Source of the DNA: Croceibacterium_A sp035555595
GTDB lineage: Bacteria > Pseudomonadota > Alphaproteobacteria > Sphingomonadales > Sphingomonadaceae
Reading direction: 5' to 3'
Assembly: GCA_035555595.1 (NCBI GenBank)
Contig: DATMGK010000099.1
Span: 1 to 64,000, forward strand
DNA length: 64,000 bases
The position numbers and the translations under genes were made by a program. Positions 33,713-41,714 of this stretch are shown here, in pieces. How positions within the stretch are numbered: the stretch's first letter is position 1; each line of letters starts with the position of its first letter. Below the pieces are notes generated by a model that was given only the letters and a program-made list of their open reading frames with translations, was not told the origin of the DNA and did not search any database.

Positions 33713-35500
33713 ATGACTGATCGCCGCATTTCCATCCGCGCCCTCGTCAGCTTGCCTGCCGTCGCTGCGCTTGCACTGGCGGCCGTTCCGCTCGCGGCTC
33801 AGGCACCGGGGGAAGACAGTGCGGTTCGTATTCCTGCCTGCGATCGCGAATGCCTGATCGACCTGCTGCGCGATCACATGAAGGCGCTCACCGCGCGCGA
33901 TCCTTCGCTGGTCAAGCTGGCGGACAATGTGCGCTTCACGGAAAACAACGTGTTCATCCCCGTCGGCACGGGCCTCTGGAACACCGTGACTGCCGTGGAT
34001 GCGGAAGGGCTGGAAGCGGCCGATCCCAGCACCGGCAACGCCGCATGGTTCGGCTCGGTTAAGGAAAACGGCCAGCCCGCGATCTATGCCGTGCGCATCC
34101 ATGTCAGCAACGGCGCGATTGATGAGATCGAAACGGTGGTCCACCGCAAGACCGCGCTACCGGCGCCCTTCGGTGACGTGGAAAACATGGTCCACGATGC
34201 CGAATTCAACCAAATCCTGCCGCCTGAACAGCGCCGCAGCCGCGAACGCATGCTCGCCATCGCTGATTCCTACTTCGACACGGTGGAGGTGAACGACGGG
34301 CAGGTCTTCGCCCCGTTCTCCGAAGATTGCGGGCGGCTGGAAAACGGCATCTCCACCACAGCTCCGACGCCGGGGGCCAGCGGGGCGGGCAATGCGACGG
34401 CCATCGCCAGCGGCTGCCGCGAACAGTTCGAACTCGGCATCTACCGCATCAACAAGCGCGTGCGGCGCGATTTCTTCATCGTGGATGAGGAACGCGGCGT
34501 TGCCGTAGGGCGCGGTTTCTTCGATCATGCGAACGAGTGGGATCGTTACCTGCTGACCAACGGGCGCGAAATGCGCACCGCGCTCAAATGGCCCAACTCG
34601 ATCACGTTGCTGGAGGCATTCCGCATCAAGGACGCCAAAATCCAGCGGATCGAGGCGGTGTTTACGTACGTTCCCTACTTCATGAACAACCCGTTCTGGG
34701 GCCCACATGCCTCGCCGCCCGCCGCGCGGCCCGATCCTGCGGCTTGCGATACGGCTTGCGTTGCCGCCAATACCCAGGCGGTGATGAGCGCCTATCCGGT
34801 GCGCGGACAGTGGGCCACGCTGCCGTGGGCGGATAAGGTCGGTTATGCCGAAAACAGCGTCGGCATCCGCGTGAACGAGGGGATCTGGCAAGGCGTCACC
34901 GCTGTCGATTCAGCCCCGCTGGTGGTCGCCGACGCGCGAACCGGCAATGGCGTGTGGGTCGGTCGGATAGAGGAACATGGCCAGCCCGCTTGGGCGGCGA
35001 TCACTGTGCGTAGCGCGGGCAGGCAGATCGACAACATCGATGCTGTTATCCGTCGCAAGGAATACGGCATGCCCTATGCGGAACCGAACGGCGCGCCGCA
35101 GTATTCCACGCTTCCCGCTGCCCGCCGCACTACGGACGCGGCCATGCGGGCCGGGGCGGAACGGTTCTACGCTGCTTTCGGCAACCCCGGACAGGTGCCG
35201 CAGGGGCTGGCCGACAATTGCCGCTGGTTCGTCAACGGGCAGGACCTCGGTGAGTGTGCGCCGTCGTTCTCCGGTCCCGGCCTCGCCTCGATAGAACGCG
35301 TGCGCGATCGGGAGGTGCTGGCCGTGGACGAGGCACGCGGACTGATTATCTATCGCACGTTTGAGGATGTGCCGGCCAAGGGCAGCGGCTATCCGCTGAC
35401 CTATCAGGTGGTGGAACTGTTCCGCTTCGAAGGCGGCAAGATCACAGAGGTGCAGGCGTGGAACAGCGAATTGCCCTTCGGGATGGTCCCGCATCGCTGA
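33713..35500 (+). CDS. Secreted protein with two tandem copies of a DUF8021-like domain
   Basis: The 595-residue product has a signal peptide (cleavage near LAAQ, residue 30). Two related units follow. Unit 1 from about residue 41 starts PACDRECLIDLL and has KLADNVRFTENNV, GTGLWNTVTAVDAEGL. Unit 2 from about residue 338 starts AACDTACVAA and has PWADKVGYAENSV, NEGIWQGVTAVDSAPL. Each ends with a VEL/LEAFR-type strand typical of an NTF2-like half. The domain resembles DUF8021 proteins found near dehydrogenases in sphingomonads and fungi; no function is established. ATG at 33713 has GGGAGGA at ideal spacing; the open frame back to 33554 is not needed. Confidence 0.75.
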   Translation: MTDRRISIRALVSLPAVAALALAAVPLAAQAPGEDSAVRIPACDRECLIDLLRDHMKALTARDPSLVKLADNVRFTENNVFIPVGTGLWNTVTAVDAEGLEAADPSTGNAAWFGSVKENGQPAIYAVRIHVSNGAIDEIETVVHRKTALPAPFGDVENMVHDAEFNQILPPEQRRSRERMLAIADSYFDTVEVNDGQVFAPFSEDCGRLENGISTTAPTPGASGAGNATAIASGCREQFELGIYRINKRVRRDFFIVDEERGVAVGRGFFDHANEWDRYLLTNGREMRTALKWPNSITLLEAFRIKDAKIQRIEAVFTYVPYFMNNPFWGPHASPPAARPDPAACDTACVAANTQAVMSAYPVRGQWATLPWADKVGYAENSVGIRVNEGIWQGVTAVDSAPLVVADARTGNGVWVGRIEEHGQPAWAAITVRSAGRQIDNIDAVIRRKEYGMPYAEPNGAPQYSTLPAARRTTDAAMRAGAERFYAAFGNPGQVPQGLADNCRWFVNGQDLGECAPSFSGPGLASIERVRDREVLAVDEARGLIIYRTFEDVPAKGSGYPLTYQVVELFRFEGGKITEVQAWNSELPFGMVPHR

Positions 35501-35526
35501 TCGGTGCCTGAAACCCCGTCATCGCT

Positions 35527-35564
35527 CGCAATCCAGGGTGTAATAATCCCCGCTCTGGATTGCG
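35527..35564. terminator. Hairpin between convergent genes
   Basis: CGCAATCCAG and CTGGATTGCG form a perfect 10-base stem around an 18-base loop, between the DUF8021-like gene and the convergent oxidoreductase gene. There is no T run on either side, so it is a possible bidirectional terminator only. Confidence 0.4.
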
Positions 35565-35579
35565 TGCAGACGTAAAACG

Positions 35580-36209
35580 CTACTCCGGCGCGGGCCTGTC
35601 GCGAGAAGCCAGTGCCATCCGCGCCATCACTTCCCGCGCGGCATTCTCCACCGCGTGCAGGTGCATGGCCACGTCGCGTTCGGGCAGATCGGGGGTCACA
35701 CCGTCGAAGTGATAGCGGTGCGTTTCCTCGAACCCGAACACTTCGGAGAAATAGCGGTCGTAAACCGTCCGCAGAGAACCGAGGACGCCTTTCTCTGACA
35801 GCCACGCCTTCATGCTGCCCGACGCGGTCAGCGATACCAGCCGCTTGCCTGCCAGCAGCTCGCTGGTGCCACCTTCGCCACCCCAGCCACGGTTGCGCCC
35901 GGCGCCGAACACCCGGTCGATATAGCCTTTCAGCATCGCGGGCGGGGTGCCGAACCAGATCGGATAGACCAGCACGAACACATCAGGCTTGCCCAGCACG
36001 CCCCATTCCTTCGCCACGTCGCTGCCCGGCTCACCCTGCCGCTCATCGGCGCGCAGCACCGGGTCGAACTCCATGCGGTAGAGATCGCGCAGAACCACTT
36101 CCTGCCCCAGCGCCTGCACCGCTTCGGCATATCGCTGCGCCATGGAAAGCGTGAAGCTCTTTTCCTCGGGATGACAGACGATGATGGCGTGTTTGAAAGT
36201 CTGCGTCAT
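35580..36209 (-). CDS. NAD(P)H-dependent oxidoreductase (flavodoxin_2/NQO1-like)
   Basis: This 209-residue soluble protein has a flavodoxin-like start (HAIIVCHPEEKSFTLSMAQRY) that binds FMN or FAD, the segment VFVLVYPIWFGTPPAMLKGYIDRVFG typical of the NQO1/MdaB/KefF group, and SLTASGSMKAWL. Members reduce quinones or azo compounds by two electrons. The substrate is open. ATG at 36209 follows GGAGGAGCC. It is a single gene converging on the DUF8021-like gene and upstream of tRNA-Phe on the same strand. Confidence 0.88.
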   Translation of the reverse strand: MTQTFKHAIIVCHPEEKSFTLSMAQRYAEAVQALGQEVVLRDLYRMEFDPVLRADERQGEPGSDVAKEWGVLGKPDVFVLVYPIWFGTPPAMLKGYIDRVFGAGRNRGWGGEGGTSELLAGKRLVSLTASGSMKAWLSEKGVLGSLRTVYDRYFSEVFGFEETHRYHFDGVTPDLPERDVAMHLHAVENAAREVMARMALASRDRPAPE

Positions 36210-36296
36210 GTCCGGCTCCTCCGTCGGGTGAAGACCTGACTAGGCTTACCGGAAGCGCCGGTCCTTGAGCCAGCACAAACTGATCGGAAGGGGGAG

Positions 36297-36372
36297 TGGT
36301 GCCCAGGGGCGGAATCGAACCACCGACACTGCGATTTTCAGTCGCATGCTCTACCAACTGAGCTACCTGGGC
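36297..36372 (-). tRNA. tRNA-Phe (anticodon GAA)
   Basis: Read on the minus strand, the 76-base cloverleaf starts GCCCAGGTAGCTCAG and ends with an encoded CCA. The acceptor stem GCCCAGG pairs with CCTGGGC, the D loop has AGCTCAGTTGGTAGAGCA, the anticodon loop is CTGAAAA and the T loop GGTTCGATTCC. The anticodon GAA decodes UUU/UUC. It follows yacG by 84 bases in the same direction and could come from the same transcript. Confidence 0.97.
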
Positions 36373-36456
36373 AGGTATCCGGGCAGTCGTTCATCGGCCT
36401 GCCGGGCGTTGGAGAGGGGGCCTATGGCGAAGGGGCGCGCGCTTGGCAAGACCCCA

Positions 36457-36621
36457 TCATTGTTCGCGTGCAATGTCTTCCGGATCGGCGGGCGGGCCCG
36501 GCACAGCATAGCCATCGCCGAACCACTGCGCGAGGTCGCGATCGCGGCACCGGCTGGAACAGAATGGCGCGAAATCCGCGCTGCGGGGCTTCTTGCAGAT
36601 CGGGCAGGGGCGATTGGTCAT
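36457..36621 (-). CDS. yacG: DNA gyrase inhibitor YacG (zinc-binding)
   Basis: This 54-residue protein reads MTNRPCPICKKP, then FAPFCSSRCRDRDLAQWFGDGYAVPG. The two pairs CPIC and CSSRC are the zinc ligands of the YacG treble-clef, and LAQWFGDGYAVPGP is the diagnostic core. YacG binds GyrB and blocks its DNA binding. Its ATG overlaps the stop of the RNase E/G-like gene by four bases, so it is translationally coupled. It is too short for standard ORF lists but the assignment is firm. Confidence 0.92.
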   Translation of the reverse strand: MTNRPCPICKKPRSADFAPFCSSRCRDRDLAQWFGDGYAVPGPPADPEDIAREQ

Positions 36622-37589
36622 AGGGGCACGAGTTGGGCCTGCGGGGCCTCGATGGCAAGGGCGGGGCGCGCCTCCCAGCGCAACTCGCGCCCTGTGCGCC
36701 GGGCGGCTTGCGCCAATATGTCGGGCGTCAGTTCCGCCTCCAGCGCCGGATGGCCCGCCAGCAGCAGCGCACCCGCTCCCTCCAGTGCCTCGGCACGGCG
36801 CAGCAACAGTCGCGCGGCCATCGCCGTCCGCCGGAAGGTGGCTCGATGCAGCAGCGACGGGCGCGAGATCCGGGTCACTATCTGAACGAAGCCGAAGCCG
36901 TTCATCGCCGTGCGCTCATGCGGCCATCCTGCCAGCGCCTCCGCCAGCGTTTCATCCACCGCCTTGCGGTCAGCCTTGGCCGCAAGGCTGGGGAAATCGA
37001 CGCCGATGGAACCACCGCAGTCGAACCGGAGCAGCGCGTCGGCCAGTGCAGGCACCGCTGCCAGCGCCAGAGCGCGCGCATCCAGCGTGCCGTCCACGTC
37101 CACCAGCAACATCGCCGGGGTCGGGCTGAATTCCAGCGCACCGCCCGGGAACGAAGCCTCGCCCGCAAAGGCCTCTGCAATCAACTCGTCCCAGTCGCTT
37201 GTGCGAAAGCGCCGCACCTGCCGCACGTCATGCCCTTCGTCCCGCAACTGCTCCGCAAGGGTTGGGCTTACCGGCGCCGAAGTGCTCGGCCTCGCCCGGG
37301 CCAGCTTGCGCCGCCCGTGTTCCGACAAGGCCGGACGGGTGATTTCGACACGGATCGCCGCGCCCTCCGCTGCCGATGCGGGCAGCCGGTCCACCAGTGC
37401 TTCCTCGCCGCCCGGGAAGCGCACCGTGCCACGCGTCGATCCGCGCGTGCGAGACGCCAGCACGGCATCGGCGACCGTGCCCGCGATCAGTTCGCCGGGC
37501 CAGTGGATGCGTGCCTCGGCGATCGCATCACCTTCAAGGCGGACCGCGCGATGTTCCGCGATCCCTTCCTCGATCAACCATTCAGCCAA
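36618..37589 (-). CDS. Short ribonuclease E/G-like protein
   Basis: The product has 323 residues, against about 490 or more for RNase G/E. It keeps an S1-like start (GELIAGTVADAVLASRTRG..GTVRFPGGEEALVDRLP) and both segments that carry the catalytic Asp pair in RNase E: PAMLLVDVDGT near residue 162 and GGSIGVDFPSL near residue 195. It lacks the zinc-link CPxCxG segment used for dimer contacts. This short form is conserved after maf in alphaproteobacteria; real nuclease activity is not certain. The start overlaps the maf stop by 8 bases and the stop overlaps the yacG start. Confidence 0.82.
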   Translation of the reverse strand: MAEWLIEEGIAEHRAVRLEGDAIAEARIHWPGELIAGTVADAVLASRTRGSTRGTVRFPGGEEALVDRLPASAAEGAAIRVEITRPALSEHGRRKLARARPSTSAPVSPTLAEQLRDEGHDVRQVRRFRTSDWDELIAEAFAGEASFPGGALEFSPTPAMLLVDVDGTLDARALALAAVPALADALLRFDCGGSIGVDFPSLAAKADRKAVDETLAEALAGWPHERTAMNGFGFVQIVTRISRPSLLHRATFRRTAMAARLLLRRAEALEGAGALLLAGHPALEAELTPDILAQAARRTGRELRWEARPALAIEAPQAQLVPL

Positions 37590-38163
37590 GAGGGAAGCCC
37601 GCGTTCTTCAACAGGGCCCGCGTTTCGAACAGCGGCAGGCCGACGACGCCCGAATGGCTGCCCGAAATCCATGCGATCAGCCCCTCGGCACTCCCTTGAA
37701 TGGCATAGCCTCCGGCCTTTCCATGCCATTCACCGCCTGCCAGATAGGCACGGATTTCCTCGGTCGAAAGCGGCTTGAAACGCACTTGCGTCTCGCTGAT
37801 CCGTTCCCGCACCGTACCGTCGGGCGACAGCAGCGCGACCGCAGAGAACACCCGGTGGCGGCGGCCCGACATCAGTTCCAGACAGCGACGGGCAGTGGCT
37901 TCGTCTTCCGCCTTGGGCAGGATGCGGCGACCCACGGCGACTACGGTATCCCCCGCAAGGATGTGAGCAGCAGGGTCGGAACCGGCGATTGCTTTTTCGC
38001 GCGCCATTCTGGCGGCGTAGATCCGCGGCAATTCAGCCGCGCGGGGGCTCTCGTCGATATTCGTCTCGACCACGCGCAAGGGTTCCACCCCAAGGCGCGC
38101 CAGCAAATCGCGCCGCCGGGGGCTGGCCGAGGCAAGGATTAGTTGAGGGGCGGTCACGCCCAT
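37582..38163 (-). CDS. maf: Maf family nucleotide pyrophosphatase
   Basis: This 193-residue protein has the Maf N-terminal signature LILASASPRRRDLL, the AGDTVVAVG segment with the catalytic Asp, and the YAIQGSAEGLIAWISGSHSGVVGLPL region near the C-terminus. Family members hydrolyse non-canonical nucleoside triphosphates such as m7GTP, dTTP or UTP and influence septum formation. It lies 6 bases after infA and overlaps the next gene, forming infA-maf-RNase E/G-like-yacG, an order typical of alphaproteobacteria. Confidence 0.93.
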   Translation of the reverse strand: MGVTAPQLILASASPRRRDLLARLGVEPLRVVETNIDESPRAAELPRIYAARMAREKAIAGSDPAAHILAGDTVVAVGRRILPKAEDEATARRCLELMSGRRHRVFSAVALLSPDGTVRERISETQVRFKPLSTEEIRAYLAGGEWHGKAGGYAIQGSAEGLIAWISGSHSGVVGLPLFETRALLKNAGFPLG

Positions 38164-38169
38164 CGAATG

Positions 38170-38415
38170 CTATTGCGGGCCGGGTCCGCCCCGGCCGGGC
38201 ATGAAGCGATAGGTAATGCGCGCCTTGGTCAGATCGTAAGGCGTCAGTTCGCACAGCACTTCGTCGCCCACCAATACACGGATGCGGTTCTTGCGCATCC
38301 TGCCAGCGGTATGACCGAGAACTTCATGGCCGTTTTCGAGCTCGACCCGGAACATCGCGTTCGGCAGCAGTTCCACTACCTTGCCGCGCATCTCGAGGAG
38401 TTCTTCTTTCGCCAT
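38170..38415 (-). CDS. infA: Translation initiation factor IF-1
   Basis: The product has 81 residues and is a single S1/OB-fold domain with the IF-1 pattern KEELLEMRGKVVELLPNAMFRVELENGHEVLGHTAGRMRKNRIRVLVGDEV. The C-terminus has a Gly/Pro-rich extension (GRGGPGPQ) of about eight residues beyond the 72-residue enterobacterial form. It binds the ribosomal A site during initiation. The ATG at 38415 is preceded by AAAGGAAACG. It heads the infA-maf operon. Confidence 0.97.
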   Translation of the reverse strand: MAKEELLEMRGKVVELLPNAMFRVELENGHEVLGHTAGRMRKNRIRVLVGDEVLCELTPYDLTKARITYRFMPGRGGPGPQ

Positions 38416-38648
38416 GCAGTAATCGTTTCCTTTACTAGAGGGAGTGCAGGGCGCGGCCCATAGCTCCTGAATAGGAAAAAGGAAAGACGCGACGGTAAAT
38501 GAGGCCGGGCGGGATATGTGCGCAGCCGACAGGCGGCATACATCTGCGACACTTTAATACGCTTCGCGCCTTGCCTCCATTGGGGCTTGCCGCGATGCAG
38601 CACGCCATGGGGGCAGGTCTGTCTTCTGACTGAGGGAATATAAATAGA

Positions 38649-41600
38649 GTGCGAAAACGCCCTTCTACCAGCCTGTTTGCGCTGTCCGTAGCTCTTTCGT
38701 TCGCCGTTCCGGGCATGGTGATGGCGCAGGACGACGCTCAAGGTTCTGATTCAACCGATGAGTTCAGCGACAGCGAGATTCTGGTCATCGCGGAGTCGCT
38801 GCGTGGCCAGCTGGATTCGCCGGTGCCGCCGGTTCTGGAACTGAACGAAGCAGATATCGCCGCTTATGGCGCAGGTTCTATCGCCGATCTTATTTCCGCG
38901 CTCGGTTCGCAGGTGAATGGCCGTGGGGGCGGTTTCCCGGTGATCCTGGTGAACGGGATGCGCGTTTCCAGCTTCCGCGAACTGCGTTCCTATCCACCTG
39001 AAGCGATCGACAAGGTGGAGGTTTTCCCGGAGGAAGTCGCTCAGCGTTACGGCTACTCGGCCGATCAGCGCGTGGTGAACTTCGTGATGAAGCGCAACTA
39101 CTCCAGCCGAGAGCTGGAGGTTGAATATGGCCAGCCTTGGGCGGGCGGCTATTCGACGCAGGAAGTGGAGGGCACCTATCTTCAGCTGATGGGTGACTCC
39201 CGCCTCAACTTCAATCTCGAATGGAACAACTCCAGCCTGCTGACAGAGGCGGAGCGGGGGGTGAACCAGTCGGTTGATCCTGTCGTGCCCGGTGATCCCC
39301 ATCCGGCGGAATATCGCAGCCTTGTCAGCGATTCCGCAGGAATTCAGGCGACTGGCAACTTCGCCACGCGCATCGCCACCGGTACTTCGCTGAGCCTCAA
39401 CGCCGCTTTCGAGCGGAGCGACAGTCTCAGCTATCAGGGTCTCGATACGGTTGTGCTCAGTGATGGCACTGACAGCGTCGTGCGGACGCTCAACGGGGAT
39501 GATCCGCTGACGGTAGATCGTCGCACCACGACTTATTCTCTGGGCAGCACGCTCAATACCGGCATTGGCGACTGGCAGGTTACCGCCACAGTGGATGCTA
39601 ACCGTGCGGATACGCGCAGCCTGATCGCGCGTCGGGCGGATACCAGTGCACTGGTAGCTGCCGCGGCGGCTGGCACGCTGGCGCTGGATGGTGATCTGCC
39701 GGACGTGGCCGATGCTGGCTTTGACCGCGCCAATACCCGTTCCGACACGGCGACCAGCAAGCTTACCGCCAACAGCCGGCCGGTCTGGCTGCCGGGCGGC
39801 GGCGTCAACGTCACTTTCGATGGGGGTTACGACTATACCAACATCAAGAGCAACGACACTCGCAACCTTGGCGTGGAAACGCAGCTGAAGCGGGGCAACG
39901 CCAATGCGGGCGTCAACGTCGGCATCCCGATCACCAGCAGGCGCGAGGATTTCGGCGCCGCCATCGGCGATCTCAATCTCAACCTTTCGGCCGGGGTCGA
40001 TCACCTTTCGGATTTCGGCACGCTGACCGACTGGTCCGCCGGTTTCAACTGGCGCCCGACGGAGCGGCTGAACTTCACCGTCAATCGCACCACGCGCGAT
40101 GTGGCCCCTTCGCTGTCGCAACTCGGCAATCCCGAAATCGCGACTTACAACGTGCAGGTCTATGACCTTGCGCGCAGCGAAACGGTGCTGGCCACGGTCA
40201 TCAGCGGCGGCAACGCCGGGTTGCCGGCCGCCACCCAACAGGACTGGCGCATCGGGATGGACTGGGAACTGCCGGAGTTCGCCTCCGCCATCCAGCAGGC
40301 CCGCTTCCGGATCGAATTCATCAAGAACCATGCGGAAGATATCGCCTCTGGCTTACCGGTTCTCACGCCCACGATCGAGGCGGCGTTCCCCGGCCGTGTG
40401 CAACGCGATCCCGTCAGCGGCAGCATCACCCAGGTGGATCAGCGCCCGGTAACGCTGGCGCAGCAGGATTCGCAGCGCATTCAGGTCGGGCTCAATTTCA
40501 CCGGCCCGTTTGGTAAGGCCCGGCCCGAAGCGGCGGCGGCGCAGCAGGCGAACAATCCGTTTGCGATGATGCGGCAGGCCACCGGCGGGCAGCAGGGCGG
40601 CGCTCCCGCCAATGGCGGTCAGGGGCCGGCAGGCGGACCGGGGCAACAAGCCAATGGTGGGCCGGGCGGCGGTTTCAACCCGCAGGCGTTCCAGCAGCTC
40701 CGCACGCGGTTCTGCACGCCTGAGGCCGCGAATACAGTTCCGACTGCCGAAGATCTGGCCGCCATGCCTGAACAACTGCAGGAACGGCTGCGCAATCCTG
40801 ACGGCACGATCAATGCCGAGCGTTGGGCAGAGGCGCGAACCGGCATCTGCAATACCAACTTCCAGCCTGCCGATCCCGCACGGTTTGCCGCCATGCGCGA
40901 ACAGATGTGCGGCAAGAACGGTGAAACTCCGCCAGCGATCACGGAAGAACAGCTTGCCGCGCTTCCGCCGCAGATGGTTGAACGGCTCAAGGGGCCGGAC
41001 GGCAAGATCGATCCCGAACGTGTCGCGCAACTGCGGACGCGGTTCTGCAGCGCCGATTTCGGGCGCGGTCCGGGCGGCGAAGGTCCGGGGCCGCAGGGCG
41101 GTTCTATGGCAGGTGGTCCGCCTCCGGGTGGTCCCCCGGCAGGGGGTGGCCCCGGCGGCCCGGGCTTCGGGCCTCCCGGCGGCAGTCAGGATGGCCGCGG
41201 GCGCTGGTTCGTCAATCTCAACTACAGTTACGAGATCAAGAACGAGGTTCTGATCGCGTCCGGTGGCCCGCTGCTCGACCTGCTCGATGGCGATGCGCTG
41301 TCGGGTGGCGGCCAGCCGCGCCATTCGTTGCAGTTCAACGGCGGCATGTTCTACGCGGGCTTCGGCGGCAACGTGAACCTGCGCTACACCGGCTCGTCGC
41401 GGATCAACGGTTCGGGCCTGCCGGGCAGCACCAATCTGCAATTCAACGATTATGCCACGGTGAATCTGCGGACTTTCGTCGATCTCAATCAGCAGACTTC
41501 GCTGATCGAAAAGGCACCGCTGTTCAAGAATACGCGCATTTCACTGGGCGTGGACAATGTGTTCGACGCGCGGCAGCGGATCACCGACGATACCGGCACG

Positions 41601-41678
41601 GTTCCGCTGCGTTATCAGCCGTTCCTTGTCGATCCGATCGGTCGTTCGGTCTCGCTGGAACTGCGCAAACTGTTCTGA
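38649..41678 (+). CDS. TonB-receptor-like outer-membrane protein with Gly/Pro-rich cysteine-repeat insert
   Basis: The product has 1009 residues, beginning at GTG 38649 (MRKRPSTS). A signal peptide ends near residue 26. A divergent plug follows (LELNEADIAAYGAGSIADLI, FPVILVNGMRVSS, IDKVEVFPEEVAQRYGY), then a barrel ending SLELRKLF. Residues about 628-848 interrupt the barrel with Gln/Gly/Pro-rich low complexity around two ~45-residue Cys-bounded repeats, each with a [LM]P-x-Q-[LM]-x-E-R-L-[RK]-x-PDG-x-I core. Cys are near residues 688, 732, 752 and 799. Such an insert is not part of normal receptors and should lie outside the cell if it is a loop. The substrate is unknown. Confidence 0.82.
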   Translation: MRKRPSTSLFALSVALSFAVPGMVMAQDDAQGSDSTDEFSDSEILVIAESLRGQLDSPVPPVLELNEADIAAYGAGSIADLISALGSQVNGRGGGFPVILVNGMRVSSFRELRSYPPEAIDKVEVFPEEVAQRYGYSADQRVVNFVMKRNYSSRELEVEYGQPWAGGYSTQEVEGTYLQLMGDSRLNFNLEWNNSSLLTEAERGVNQSVDPVVPGDPHPAEYRSLVSDSAGIQATGNFATRIATGTSLSLNAAFERSDSLSYQGLDTVVLSDGTDSVVRTLNGDDPLTVDRRTTTYSLGSTLNTGIGDWQVTATVDANRADTRSLIARRADTSALVAAAAAGTLALDGDLPDVADAGFDRANTRSDTATSKLTANSRPVWLPGGGVNVTFDGGYDYTNIKSNDTRNLGVETQLKRGNANAGVNVGIPITSRREDFGAAIGDLNLNLSAGVDHLSDFGTLTDWSAGFNWRPTERLNFTVNRTTRDVAPSLSQLGNPEIATYNVQVYDLARSETVLATVISGGNAGLPAATQQDWRIGMDWELPEFASAIQQARFRIEFIKNHAEDIASGLPVLTPTIEAAFPGRVQRDPVSGSITQVDQRPVTLAQQDSQRIQVGLNFTGPFGKARPEAAAAQQANNPFAMMRQATGGQQGGAPANGGQGPAGGPGQQANGGPGGGFNPQAFQQLRTRFCTPEAANTVPTAEDLAAMPEQLQERLRNPDGTINAERWAEARTGICNTNFQPADPARFAAMREQMCGKNGETPPAITEEQLAALPPQMVERLKGPDGKIDPERVAQLRTRFCSADFGRGPGGEGPGPQGGSMAGGPPPGGPPAGGGPGGPGFGPPGGSQDGRGRWFVNLNYSYEIKNEVLIASGGPLLDLLDGDALSGGGQPRHSLQFNGGMFYAGFGGNVNLRYTGSSRINGSGLPGSTNLQFNDYATVNLRTFVDLNQQTSLIEKAPLFKNTRISLGVDNVFDARQRITDDTGTVPLRYQPFLVDPIGRSVSLELRKLF

Positions 41679-41688
41679 GGAAACCCAT

Positions 41689-41713
41689 CGCCGCGTCCCG
41701 TGCGGGCGCGGCG
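41689..41713. terminator. Strong GC hairpin between convergent genes
   Basis: CGCCGCG and CGCGGCG enclose a second stem CCCG/CGGG with a TG loop and one bulged T, making a 25-base compact hairpin between the TonB-receptor-like gene and mipZ. No T run is present on either strand. Confidence 0.45.
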
Positions 41714-41714
41714 G

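Noticed and set aside
36297..36372. tRNA-Phe as an integration site for a mobile element
   Set aside because: No integrase, no repeated tRNA end and no change of gene character is seen on either side.
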